From: Bradyrhizobium erythrophlei
GTDB taxonomy: Bacteria > Pseudomonadota > Alphaproteobacteria > Rhizobiales > Xanthobacteraceae
Length of the DNA: 64,000 nt
Direction: 5' to 3'
Assembly (NCBI RefSeq): GCF_900142985.1
Contig: NZ_LT670849.1
Coordinates: 5,348,501 to 5,412,500 of the forward strand
Made by a program: the position numbers and the translations under genes. A model generated the notes under the pieces. It was given only the letters and a program-made list of their open reading frames with translations, had not been told where the DNA came from and ran no database searches. Positions 26,212-35,154 of this stretch are shown one piece after another. Numbering within the stretch: position 1 is the first letter of the stretch; each line of letters starts with the position of its first letter.

Positions 26212-26619
26212 ATGAAGACTTCCACAAGCACGCGCGCCATCGCGGCTGCGCTGATCGCACTCTTGCTGGCGGCAGCGCCGAAGCTCGCCTTCGCCGCTAT
26301 CACCGACTACGAATTCCAGCTCGTCGAGCCGACCGTCCAGCCCGGCGCCGACAAGATCGTCACGGTCAGGCTGGTGAACACGAAGACCGGAACACCGGTG
26401 GCCGATGCCGTCGTGTTCGCGTCCCGGCTCGACATGTCGCCGGACGGCATGCAGGAGATGGCGACGAAGGTGACGGCGATGCCGGGAACGGAGCCCGGCA
26501 CCTACCGCTTCAAGGCCACCTTCGGCATGGCCGGCCGCTGGCAATTGTCGCTCGGCGCCAAGGTTCAGGGCGAGACCGGCACCGTCGAAAGCAAGCTCGT
26601 CATCACGGCGCAAAAATGA
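26212..26619 (+). CDS. FixH/YtkA-like periplasmic protein
   Basis: This 135-residue exported protein has a signal peptide of about 28 residues (AAPKLAFA-AI) and one immunoglobulin-like domain of the FixH/YtkA type. Supporting segments are YEFQLVEPTVQPGADKIVTVRLVN, the metal-proximal DMSPDGMQEM and the GMAGRWQLSL strand near the end. Such proteins often accompany copper or heavy-metal export genes and may assist metal transfer. A gaggaaaaac site precedes ATG. Its TGA overlaps the next start (ATGA at 26616-26619), coupling it to the adaptor gene. Confidence 0.82.
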   Translation: MKTSTSTRAIAAALIALLLAAAPKLAFAAITDYEFQLVEPTVQPGADKIVTVRLVNTKTGTPVADAVVFASRLDMSPDGMQEMATKVTAMPGTEPGTYRFKATFGMAGRWQLSLGAKVQGETGTVESKLVITAQK

Positions 26620-28049
26620 ACCGCGCCATCTCGCTGGGCGCAGCCGCTGCGATTGTCGCAGTGGCTGGCGCCGCCTTCGTCGCGGGCGGGATGCCACGCG
26701 CAAGGCCGTTCGCCGCGCCGTCCATCATGCCATCGGCGAGAGCGGCCGAAACCGGCGCGATCTACTATCAGGACCCCGACGGAAAGCCGCTCTATTCGCC
26801 GACGCCGAAGAAAACCCCTGACGGCCGCGACTGGCGCGCCGTGCCGGCGGACACCGACGTCAGCTTCAACGATCCCGAGGAGACGTCCGCGGACAAAAAG
26901 GCAGCCGAGGCGAAACCCGAGCGAAGGATCAAGTTCTATCGCAACCCCATGGGGCTGCCGGATAAGTCTCCCACGCCGAAGAAAGACAATATGGGGATGG
27001 CCTACATCGCGGTCTACGAGGACGAAGACAGCGACGATGGCTCCGTCAAGCTTTCGCCCGGCAGGATTCAGCGCAGCGGCGCGAAATCCGAGCCGGTGAT
27101 GCGGCAGCCCGTCAGGTCGGTCATCCGCGTGCCCGGCACGATCCAGCTGGACGAGCGGCGCGTCTCGGTCGTCACGCTGCGTTTCGAGGGATTCGTCGAG
27201 AGCGTCGCGAACGTGACGACCGGCGATCACGTTCAGAAGGGGCAACCGCTGATGAACGTCTACAGTCCGGCGATTTCCAGCGCCGCGGCCGAATATCTCT
27301 CCGCGATCAGCGTCGGCGCTGCGGGAAAAGAACTGAAGGGTGCGCGGCGGAGGCTGGAGAACCTCGCGATGCCGGAGCCTGCCGTCAAGGAGATCGAACG
27401 CACCCGCGAGATCTCGCTGTCGATTCCGTGGCTCGCGCCTCAGGATGGCGAGATCCTCGAACGCAATGCCGTGAACGGAATGCGCGCCGCGCCGGGCGAG
27501 GTGCTTTTCCGGATCGCGGACCACCAGATCGTCTGGGCGCTTCTCGACGTCGCCGAACGCGATCTTCCGCAAGTTACCATCGGCGCCAAGGCGACGATCC
27601 ATCCGCGCGCGCTCGCGGGGCATACGTTCACCGGCACCGTGGCGCTGATCTATCCCCATCTCAACGCCCGGACGCGCACCGCGCGCATCCGTGTCGAGGT
27701 GCCCAATCCCGACGAGGTGCTGCGGCCGGAGATGTATGTCGACGCCGAGATCGAAACGGGAGCGCCGGACCCAGTGCTGGCCGTGCCGGAAAGCGCCATC
27801 CTCGACAACGGCGCGCGCCAGGCCGTCCTGATCGACAGGGGCGATGGCCGTTTCGAACCGCGCGAGATCAGGTCCGGCCGCCGCGGCGGTGGTTACGTCG
27901 AAATCGTCAAGGGCGTCACTGAGGGCGAAGCGGTCGTGACCTCAGCCAATTTCCTGATCGACGCCGAAAGCAACCTGAAGGCGGCACTCAAGGGCTTTGC
28001 CGAGGCAGATGAGATGCAACGGCCGGCCGGCCAGGAGCCTCGCCCATGA
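26616..28049 (+). CDS. cusB: CusB-type heavy-metal RND efflux periplasmic adaptor
   Basis: This 477-residue membrane-fusion protein links the RND pump to an outer-membrane channel. It has a signal/anchor helix (residues 5-25) and then two repeats in the N-terminal region: YYQDPDGKPLYSPTPKK and FYRNPMGLPDKSPTPKK. These are degenerate heavy-metal-binding domains of the YxxPM type. After them comes the adaptor core with VRSVIRVPGTIQLDERR, a lipoyl-like barrel (residues ~180-300), and the C-terminal RPEMYVDAEIETG segment. The first repeat has lost the Met residues of the second. The start overlaps the FixH-like stop, and its TGA overlaps the cusA start. Confidence 0.92.
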   Translation: MNRAISLGAAAAIVAVAGAAFVAGGMPRARPFAAPSIMPSARAAETGAIYYQDPDGKPLYSPTPKKTPDGRDWRAVPADTDVSFNDPEETSADKKAAEAKPERRIKFYRNPMGLPDKSPTPKKDNMGMAYIAVYEDEDSDDGSVKLSPGRIQRSGAKSEPVMRQPVRSVIRVPGTIQLDERRVSVVTLRFEGFVESVANVTTGDHVQKGQPLMNVYSPAISSAAAEYLSAISVGAAGKELKGARRRLENLAMPEPAVKEIERTREISLSIPWLAPQDGEILERNAVNGMRAAPGEVLFRIADHQIVWALLDVAERDLPQVTIGAKATIHPRALAGHTFTGTVALIYPHLNARTRTARIRVEVPNPDEVLRPEMYVDAEIETGAPDPVLAVPESAILDNGARQAVLIDRGDGRFEPREIRSGRRGGGYVEIVKGVTEGEAVVTSANFLIDAESNLKAALKGFAEADEMQRPAGQEPRP

Positions 28050-31000
28050 TCGCCCGCCTCATCGCCTGGTCGGCGCGCAACCTGTTGCTGGTGCTGTTCG
28101 GGACCGGTTTTGCCGCCGCCGCCGGAATCTACGCACTGGTCCATCTGCCGCTCGACGCCATTCCCGATCTCTCCGATACGCAGGTCATCATCTACACGGA
28201 GTATACAGGGCAGGCGCCGCAGGTGATCGAGGACCAGGTCACCTATCCGCTGACGACCGCCATGCTGACGGTGCCGAGATCGAAGGTCGTCCGCGGCTTC
28301 TCGTTCTTTGGCGTATCGTTCGTCTATGTGATCTTTGAAGACGGCACGGACATCTATTGGGCGCGCTCGCGGGTCCTCGAATTCCTGAACGCCGCCAACG
28401 CGCGCCTCCCGGCGGGCGTGACCCCGACCATCGGTCCCGACGCCACCGGCGTCGGCTGGGTCTACCAATACGCCGTGATGTCGAGAGAATTGAATCTCGC
28501 CGACACCAGGACGATCCAGGACTGGAATCTGAAATTTGCGCTGGCGAAAGCCGAAGGCGTGGCGGAGGTCGCAAGCGTCGGCGGCTTTGTGAAGCAGTAC
28601 AACGTGGTGCTCGATCCGCAGCGGATGCGCGATCTCGGCATCACCATGCAAAAGGTTCGCGACGCGATCCGCGCCAGCAATGCCGATGTCGGCGGGCGCA
28701 CGGTCGAATTGTCGGAATTCGAATACGTCATTCGGGGCAAAGGCTATCTCAAGGGTATCGACGACCTCGGCAACATCGTGCTGAAGAACGACGGCGGGAC
28801 ACCCGTCCTGTTGCGAGACGTCTCCAGGGTCGAACTCGGGCCAGACGAGCGGCGCGGCGTCACCGAACTCAATGGCGAGGGCGAAGTCGCCGGCGGCATT
28901 GCGCTACAACGCTTCGGCATGAACGCGCTCGACGTCATCGAGAACGTCAAGAAGCGTTTCAGGGAAATCGCAACGTCCTTGCCGAAATCCGTCGAGATCG
29001 TTCCCGTCTACGACCGCTCCAATCTGATCTACGCCGCGGTCGACACGCTCAAGCATACGCTCTTTGAGGAGAGCCTCGTCGTCGCCTTCGTGTGCATCGT
29101 GTTCCTGCTGCACGTCCGCAGCGCGCTCGTCGCGATCCTGATGCTGCCGGTCGGAATCCTGATCGCCTTCGCCGCGATGAAGCTGCTCGGCATCGGCTCC
29201 AACATCATGAGCCTCGGCGGCATCGCCATTGCGATCGGCGCCATGGTCGACGCTGCGATCGTCATGATCGAGAACGCGCACAAGCATCTCGAGCGCGCCG
29301 CGCCGGGAATGTCACGCATTGCGGTCCTGATCGAGGCGGCGGCGGAGGTGGGGCCCGCGCTGTTCTTCAGCCTGCTGATCATCACCGTCTCGTTCATGCC
29401 GATCTTCACGCTGGAATCGCAGGAAGGGCGGCTGTTCAGCCCGCTCGCTTTCACCAAGACGTTCGCGATGGCGGCGGCCGCGCTGCTCTCGGTGACGCTG
29501 GTGCCGGCGCTGATGGTGATCTGCGTGCGCGGCCGGATCGTGCCGGAGCACAAGAATCCGATCAACCGCTTCCTGATCTGGATCTACCGGCCGGTCATCA
29601 AGGGCGTGCTGCGGGCAAGAACCCTCGTCGTCCTGCTCGCGCTCGCGGCGCTGGCGATCACGATATGGCCGGCGCGCCAGCTCGGCAGCGAATTCATGCC
29701 AAACCTCAACGAAGGCACGCTGCTCTATATGCCAACCACGTTGCCCGGCATCTCCGTCACCAAGGCCACTGAGCTGATGCAGATGCAGGACCGCATCATC
29801 AAGTCGTTCCCGGAGGTCGCCTCCGTGTTCGGCAAGGCCGGCCGAGCCGAGACGTCGACCGATCCGGCGCCCCCGGAAATGTTCGAGACGATCGTCAATC
29901 TCGCGCCAAAGGAGCAATGGCGGCCGGGCCTCACCCTCGACGGCCTGATCGCCGAGATGGACAAGGCGTTGCAATTTCCGGGCGTATCGAACGCCTGGAC
30001 GATGCCGATCAAGGCGCGCATCGACATGCTCTCGACCGGCATCCGCACCCCCGTCGGCGTCAAGGTGATTGGTACCGATCTTGTCGAGATCGATCACCTC
30101 GCAAGGCAGATCGAGCAGGTGCTGAGAACCGTCCCCGGCACATCGTCGGCCTATGCCGAGCGCGGCCTCGGCGGCTACTATCTGGAGATCGTGCCCGACC
30201 GGGCGGCGCTCGCGCGTTACGGCATCATGGTTCAGGACGTCCAGGACACGATTGCGACCGCGCTTGGCGGACAGGCGGTGACGACGACCGTCGAAGGCCG
30301 GCAGCGGTTTACGGTCAACATGCGCTATCCGCGCGACCTCCGCGACAACCCGGCGAAGATCGCAAGCGACATCCTCGTTGCCATGCCGGACGGCGGCGCC
30401 GTCCCGTTGGCGGAGGTCGCGACCGTCCAGCTCGCGCGTGGCCCAAGCTCGATCCGGACCGAGAATGCGCAACTCGCGACCTATATCTACGTCGACATCC
30501 GCGATCGCGACCTCGGCGGCTATGTCGCGGACGCCCAGCGCGCGGTCGAGGCCAGCGTCGCGTTTCCTCCAGGCTACTATGTAGTCTGGAGCGGGCAGTA
30601 CGAATATCTGGAACGCGCCACCGCGCGGCTGAAGATCGTGGTGCCGGCGACGTTGCTCATCATCTTCCTGCTGCTCTACCTCAATTTCAGGTCGGTCACG
30701 GATACGATGATCGTCATGCTGTCGCTGCCGTTCGCGCTGGTCGGCGGGCTCTGGCTGATGTGGTGGCTCGGTTTCAATCTCTCGGTCGCGGTTGCGGTCG
30801 GATTTATCGCGCTCGCCGGCGTCGCCGCCGAGACCGGCGTCGTGATGCTGATCTATCTCCACCATTCGCTCGCCGAGATCAGGCAGCGCCGCCTCGCGGA
30901 GGGGCGAACGCTGAGTCAGCTCGATCTCCGCGAAGCGATCCTCAACGGCGCCGTCGAGCGCGTCCGGCCGAAGATGATGACCGTGGTGGCGATCATGGCG

Positions 31001-31219
31001 GGGCTGCTGCCGATCCTGTGGAGCACAGGCACCGGTTCGGAGATCATGCAGCGCATCGCCGTTCCGATGATCGGCGGCATGATCTCCTCGACGCTGCTGA
31101 CGTTGATCGTCATTCCCGCGATCTTCGCCCTCGTCGAGGGTTTTCGTTTGCCGCGCGCCTCGAACGCTGGGGCAGCGGAGACCGGAACCGCTGGAACTGT
31201 TGAGCTGCCAGCACGTTAG
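28046..31219 (+). CDS. cusA: CusA/CzcA heavy-metal efflux RND permease
   Basis: This 1057-residue inner-membrane proton antiporter exports Cu(I)/Ag(I) or related ions from the periplasm. N-terminal features are DAIPDLSDTQVIIYTEYTGQAPQVIEDQVTYPL, typical of the heavy-metal (HME) RND branch. GGIAIAIGAMVDAAIVMIENAHKHLER forms the transmembrane-4 proton-relay region, with Asp and Glu as in CusA. FMPNLNEGTLLYMPTTLPGIS follows after residue ~550. Length is normal. Metal specificity is not proven by sequence alone; the Met-rich accessory proteins favour Cu/Ag over Co/Zn/Cd. Confidence 0.94.
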   Translation: MIARLIAWSARNLLLVLFGTGFAAAAGIYALVHLPLDAIPDLSDTQVIIYTEYTGQAPQVIEDQVTYPLTTAMLTVPRSKVVRGFSFFGVSFVYVIFEDGTDIYWARSRVLEFLNAANARLPAGVTPTIGPDATGVGWVYQYAVMSRELNLADTRTIQDWNLKFALAKAEGVAEVASVGGFVKQYNVVLDPQRMRDLGITMQKVRDAIRASNADVGGRTVELSEFEYVIRGKGYLKGIDDLGNIVLKNDGGTPVLLRDVSRVELGPDERRGVTELNGEGEVAGGIALQRFGMNALDVIENVKKRFREIATSLPKSVEIVPVYDRSNLIYAAVDTLKHTLFEESLVVAFVCIVFLLHVRSALVAILMLPVGILIAFAAMKLLGIGSNIMSLGGIAIAIGAMVDAAIVMIENAHKHLERAAPGMSRIAVLIEAAAEVGPALFFSLLIITVSFMPIFTLESQEGRLFSPLAFTKTFAMAAAALLSVTLVPALMVICVRGRIVPEHKNPINRFLIWIYRPVIKGVLRARTLVVLLALAALAITIWPARQLGSEFMPNLNEGTLLYMPTTLPGISVTKATELMQMQDRIIKSFPEVASVFGKAGRAETSTDPAPPEMFETIVNLAPKEQWRPGLTLDGLIAEMDKALQFPGVSNAWTMPIKARIDMLSTGIRTPVGVKVIGTDLVEIDHLARQIEQVLRTVPGTSSAYAERGLGGYYLEIVPDRAALARYGIMVQDVQDTIATALGGQAVTTTVEGRQRFTVNMRYPRDLRDNPAKIASDILVAMPDGGAVPLAEVATVQLARGPSSIRTENAQLATYIYVDIRDRDLGGYVADAQRAVEASVAFPPGYYVVWSGQYEYLERATARLKIVVPATLLIIFLLLYLNFRSVTDTMIVMLSLPFALVGGLWLMWWLGFNLSVAVAVGFIALAGVAAETGVVMLIYLHHSLAEIRQRRLAEGRTLSQLDLREAILNGAVERVRPKMMTVVAIMAGLLPILWSTGTGSEIMQRIAVPMIGGMISSTLLTLIVIPAIFALVEGFRLPRASNAGAAETGTAGTVELPAR

Positions 31220-31316
31220 CTCGGGTTCCACGTTTCCCCGCTAGCTTTCGCCGCCCCGATATGCAACGCTCTCGGGCGCCCGCCGAGGCGCCGTTTTCGT
31301 TGCAGAGGACGCTGAT

Positions 31317-33503
31317 GTGTTGACGGAAGCCCAGCCCCGACCTTCACATTCCACGCTGCGCGATGACCTGGATGAGCGAAGGCGGGAAGAGCTGCGCGAA
31401 CGGGAAACGTGGCTATCCGGACAGCGGCAAGCATTTGAATCGGCCCTGAGCGATGCCCCTCTTGCCGAGTCGCTCGGCATTCTCGTCGACACGGCTATTG
31501 CTGCGTTGGGCTCCGGCGTCCGGGCGGCATTTTATCACGCCAACGCCGATGGCACAGCCCTGCATCACGTCGTCGGCATGTCCGCCGAATATGCGCAAGC
31601 CGCGGACGGCTGCGCCATCGGTCCGGAATCGCTCGCATGCGGCCTTGCGGCCGGTGAGGCTGTGTTGACCGCCGACGTGAGAGGTGACCCGCGATGGGAG
31701 CCCTGGCTATGGATGGCTGCCAGGTTCGGCTATCGCGGCTGCTGGAGTTTTCCGATCCACACAGCCGGCCCACGCTTCGCCGGGACGTTCGCGCTTTATT
31801 GGCCGGAGCCGCGTGAGGCGACCGCAAACGATACCGAACTCGCCGGGAGGATCACGCAGACCGCTGCGATGATCATCGCCCGGCACGAGCGCGCCGAACA
31901 GCGGCGTTCTGCCATCCATAAACTTCAGGAAACCCAAAGCCAGCTCGAATCCGAATTGCGGGATAGCGAGCTGCTCCGGCAAATCAGCCTTGAACTCCTC
32001 GACGAGGCCCATGAGGACGCGCTTTACGGCAAGCTGGCCGAGGCGGCGGCCACGATCATGCAGTCCGAAGTGTCCATGGTGCTGATCTTTCACCCGGAGC
32101 GCGGTCCCGCCGGTGAGCTTCAGATGCTGGCGTCGAGAGGACTGTCACCAGAGGGCATGCGCTTCTGGGAATGGGTACGCGCCGATTCCGGATGCACCTG
32201 CGGCGAGGTGTTGCGAACCGGCAAGCGCGCGATCGCCGAGGACGTCGCCAACTGCGCCTTCATGGCCGGCAAGCCGGACCGCGACGCATTGCTGGCGGCA
32301 GGCATCCGGGCCGGGCAAAGCACGCCGCTCATCGCGCGCAGCGGCAAATTGGTGGGCATGATCTCGACCCATTGGGCCAGGCCGCACCGGCCTTCCGAAC
32401 GCGACCTCCGCATGCTCGACATTCTGGCGCGTCCGACGGCGGACCTGATCGAACGCAAACGGGCCGCCGAAACCCAGCGCCTCTTGCTGAACGAGCTCAA
32501 TCATCGTGTGAAGAATACGCTTGCCGTGGTGCAAGCCATGGCGCACCGAACGCTGACGCGTCATCGTGACCCGAAGGAGTTTGCGAGGAGTTTTGGCGGC
32601 CGCGTCCAGGCGCTGGCCCGCGTTCACAACATGCTCAGCGAGACAAGCTGGCAACGCGCAGAACTTCGCGAGCTGATCGGCGATCAGGTACTTCTGGGAC
32701 GCGGCGATGATGCGCGATTGACGGCAGAGGGGCCGGTTGTGCGGCTCGACTCGCAGGTGGCTCTTCATATGGCGCTTGTCCTGCACGAACTCGCCACCAA
32801 CTCCACGAAATACGGAGCGCTGTCGGTCCCGACCGGCCGCGTGTCGGTAACCTGGGTGGCGGATGATGCACTGCGCATGCGTTGGACGGAGCGCGGCGGC
32901 CCGCTCGTCGCGCCTTCGCCAACGCCGGGCTTTGGCACCACGTTGATCGCTCAAAGCGTGAAGGGGCAGGGCGGCGAAGCGCACATGACGTCGGAGCCGG
33001 AGGGGATTAGCTGGAGCATCGTGCTTCCGCTTAGCTGCGGCATCGCCAGCGAGGCCAACGCGGCGCCGACGAGCGCGCGAACCGTAGAGAGCACCGGTAC
33101 GGCTGACAGCCATAGTCTCGAAGGGCGGCGCTTCCTCGTGGTCGAAGACGAGCCCTTGATCGGGCTCGACATCGTCAGTGCGCTCGAGGACGTCAAGGCC
33201 AGCGTGGAAGGGCCGGTCACGACCGTTGAGAAAGCATGTGAACTGATCGAGCGATCGCACTTCGATGGCGTCCTGCTCGACGCCAATCTGCACGGCAGCC
33301 CGGTGGACCAGATCGCGAGCGCATTGTCACAGCGTGACATCCCGTTCGCATTCGTCACAGGCTATAATGGCAGTGCGCTCCCGGAAGCCTTTCGCGGCAT
33401 CCCTGTCCTGAACAAGCCGTGTAGCCAGGAGCAGGTGATCGAAACAGCGGTAAGCCTGCTCGCGCGCACCGCCGAGAAGCGGGCGGCAGGTCCTCCGATT
33501 TAG
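31317..33503 (+). CDS. GAF-GAF-HWE histidine kinase fused to a C-terminal receiver domain
   Basis: This 728-residue cytoplasmic hybrid kinase has two GAF-like sensory domains (about 45-195 and 215-385) joined by a short coiled coil. An HWE-type dimerisation/phosphorylation helix starts at about 389 (LNELNHRVKNTLAVVQAMAH, with the phospho-acceptor His). The ATPase domain carries the N-box LHELATNSTKYGAL near 488. A receiver domain from about 603 has VVEDEPLIGLD, the phospho-acceptor Asp in LLDANLHG, and FVTGY and NKPC. Cys residues in the second GAF (SGCTCGEVL) could be redox- or ligand-sensitive. GTG at 31317 has an agagga site. It lies between two RND pump operons, so it may regulate one of them; no separate output regulator is adjacent. 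Confidence 0.9.
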   Translation: MLTEAQPRPSHSTLRDDLDERRREELRERETWLSGQRQAFESALSDAPLAESLGILVDTAIAALGSGVRAAFYHANADGTALHHVVGMSAEYAQAADGCAIGPESLACGLAAGEAVLTADVRGDPRWEPWLWMAARFGYRGCWSFPIHTAGPRFAGTFALYWPEPREATANDTELAGRITQTAAMIIARHERAEQRRSAIHKLQETQSQLESELRDSELLRQISLELLDEAHEDALYGKLAEAAATIMQSEVSMVLIFHPERGPAGELQMLASRGLSPEGMRFWEWVRADSGCTCGEVLRTGKRAIAEDVANCAFMAGKPDRDALLAAGIRAGQSTPLIARSGKLVGMISTHWARPHRPSERDLRMLDILARPTADLIERKRAAETQRLLLNELNHRVKNTLAVVQAMAHRTLTRHRDPKEFARSFGGRVQALARVHNMLSETSWQRAELRELIGDQVLLGRGDDARLTAEGPVVRLDSQVALHMALVLHELATNSTKYGALSVPTGRVSVTWVADDALRMRWTERGGPLVAPSPTPGFGTTLIAQSVKGQGGEAHMTSEPEGISWSIVLPLSCGIASEANAAPTSARTVESTGTADSHSLEGRRFLVVEDEPLIGLDIVSALEDVKASVEGPVTTVEKACELIERSHFDGVLLDANLHGSPVDQIASALSQRDIPFAFVTGYNGSALPEAFRGIPVLNKPCSQEQVIETAVSLLARTAEKRAAGPPI

Positions 33504-33584
33504 GCAGGATCAGCCTCGGAATGAATCTACCTTGCGACCCCGCGATTACCCCGGTCACCGGGCGTCATGTCCTCCTGAGACAGG

Positions 33585-33619
33585 CCCAGCTTTCCCCAAA
33601 GCTGGGGCTGTTCTTTTTG
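33585..33619 (+). terminator. Intrinsic terminator after the HWE kinase gene
   Basis: A perfect 9-bp stem (cccagcttt / aaagctggg, loop cccc) at 33585-33606 is followed by gctgttcttttt. The T-rich run fits a Rho-independent terminator on the plus strand, 82 bases after the stop. Confidence 0.8.
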
Positions 33620-33869
33620 CCCGACATACAAAGGATTGAAGTCGATCACGGGCATCCCAAGTCGACACCGGCGCATGATGGCCGCATGATCGATGATCTC
33701 TATTTTGGGCAAGTAAACGTGGCGTGGTAACGGGAAAAGCGCTAAATTGGATGCGAGGCTCTGTCCGCAAAACATTTAGTCTAAGTTGCCGAAACTGCAT
33801 CGGCTGATCCGAAAGAAAGCGCCATCATCGAGCTAACGTAAAAAAGACATTCGCCAAAGGGGGGAGTTG
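33620..33869. other. Intergenic region before the AcrA/MexE-type adaptor gene
   Basis: About 250 bases without a convincing gene. It ends in a strong purine-rich ribosome site (aaaggggggag) directly before the adaptor start and should contain that operon's promoter. I could not identify an operator palindrome. Confidence 0.45.
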
Positions 33870-35150
33870 ATGTGCAGTGATTGCTATTCATTCGGCTCCA
33901 TGCAGGCGGCGCAAAAGGAAACGAAAGCGCCGACAATTCCAGGGAATGTACTTTCGCACGACGCTGCACGGCAGCGCCTGAAGGCCGGACATGCATGCTG
34001 CGTCGCCCGAACGTCCGGGCGTGATGCGGGAGCTGCGGTTCGCGTTGCGATTTGCGCTTTATTGCTGGCGGCAGCCTTTGTCTCGCCGTCACGTGCACAA
34101 CAAGCATCCGCTCCTGTTCCCGTCGGGGTTGTCAAGGCCGAACGCAAGCCGATCACACTTTCGCTCGACTTCGTTGGGCGCGTCGATGCGATCAATCGGG
34201 TCGATATCCAGGCGCGGGTGACGGGGTTCCTGGAAGCCGTCCTGTTCAAGGAGGGCGATGCGATCAGCGAAGCCGCCCCGCTCTACCGTATCGAAAAGGG
34301 GCTGTTCCAGGCTGCGGTCGAGCAGGCCGAGGGCGCGCTCGAACGCAGCAAGGCTGCAAAGGTTTTGAGCGCACTGCAACTCCAGCGCGCCCAGGAGTTG
34401 CTCGACAAGAACGTCGGCACAGTGGTGGCGCGCGATCAACAAAAGGCAGCGGACGATCAGGCCGCGGGCGCGGTGCTGAGCGACGATTCCGCCCTCGCGA
34501 CCGCCAAGATCAATCTCGGTTACACCGATATTACTTCGCCGATCGCGGGCAAGATCAGCAAGACAAACGTGACCAAAGGCAATCTCGTCAGTCCGGGTAG
34601 CGGCACACTGACCACGATCGTCAGCCAGGACCCGATGTATGTCACTTTCCCCGTCAGCCAGCGCGATTTTCTGAAAGCGCGCGAGACCAAGACCAAGGTC
34701 GATCTCAGCGCCCTCAGGGCAAGTCTTCGTTTCGCCGATGGAACGATCTACGACCAGCCGGGACGGATCAACTTCGTCGACGTGACGGTCGATCGCGCGA
34801 CAGACACGGTGCTGGTGCGCGCCACTTTCCCGAATCCCGCTTCCAGCCTCATCGACGGTCAGTTCGTCCGGGTGCGGGTGGATCTGGAAAGTGGCAGCGT
34901 GAAGGAGCAAGTCGTGGTGCCGCAGGCGGCCCTCATTGCCGACCAGGAGGGTGTCTACGTGTTCGTCGTGGAAGACGGCAAGGCGGTCGTGAAGCGGGTC
35001 AAGCCGACAGGGGGAACCGGCACTGACGTCGCTTTGGAGTCCGGGCTCAACGGCGGTGAGGAGGTCATCGTACAGGGACTCCAGTCCGTGCGCCCCGGCG
35101 CGCCGGTGCGTGCGACTCCGCTTCAGCCGGCGCTCAACCAGGGGGGTTGA
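33870..35150 (+). CDS. RND efflux periplasmic adaptor (AcrA/MexE type)
   Basis: This 426-residue membrane-fusion protein has a hydrophobic export segment around residues 55-75 ([20 protein letters not shown]), the lipoyl/hairpin region with [19 protein letters not shown], and [22 protein letters not shown]. The C-terminal barrel contains [12 protein letters not shown]. The N-terminus before the signal (about 50 residues, several Cys) is unusually long. ATG at 33870 is chosen for its strong purine-rich site, but a later start near the signal peptide is plausible. Four bases separate it from the pump gene. Confidence 0.9.
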   Translation: MCSDCYSFGSMQAAQKETKAPTIPGNVLSHDAARQRLKAGHACCVARTSGRDAGAAVRVAICALLLAAAFVSPSRAQQASAPVPVGVVKAERKPITLSLDFVGRVDAINRVDIQARVTGFLEAVLFKEGDAISEAAPLYRIEKGLFQAAVEQAEGALERSKAAKVLSALQLQRAQELLDKNVGTVVARDQQKAADDQAAGAVLSDDSALATAKINLGYTDITSPIAGKISKTNVTKGNLVSPGSGTLTTIVSQDPMYVTFPVSQRDFLKARETKTKVDLSALRASLRFADGTIYDQPGRINFVDVTVDRATDTVLVRATFPNPASSLIDGQFVRVRVDLESGSVKEQVVVPQAALIADQEGVYVFVVEDGKAVVKRVKPTGGTGTDVALESGLNGGEEVIVQGLQSVRPGAPVRATPLQPALNQGG

Positions 35151-35154
35151 GGCC

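Noticed and set aside
29312..31231. 639-codon reverse frame over cusA
   Set aside because: Antisense shadow; composition is Arg/Asp/His-rich and cusA motifs on the other strand are conclusive.
33521..33730. 69-codon forward frame after the HWE kinase gene
   Set aside because: It overlaps the strong terminator hairpin and has no family resemblance or ribosome site.
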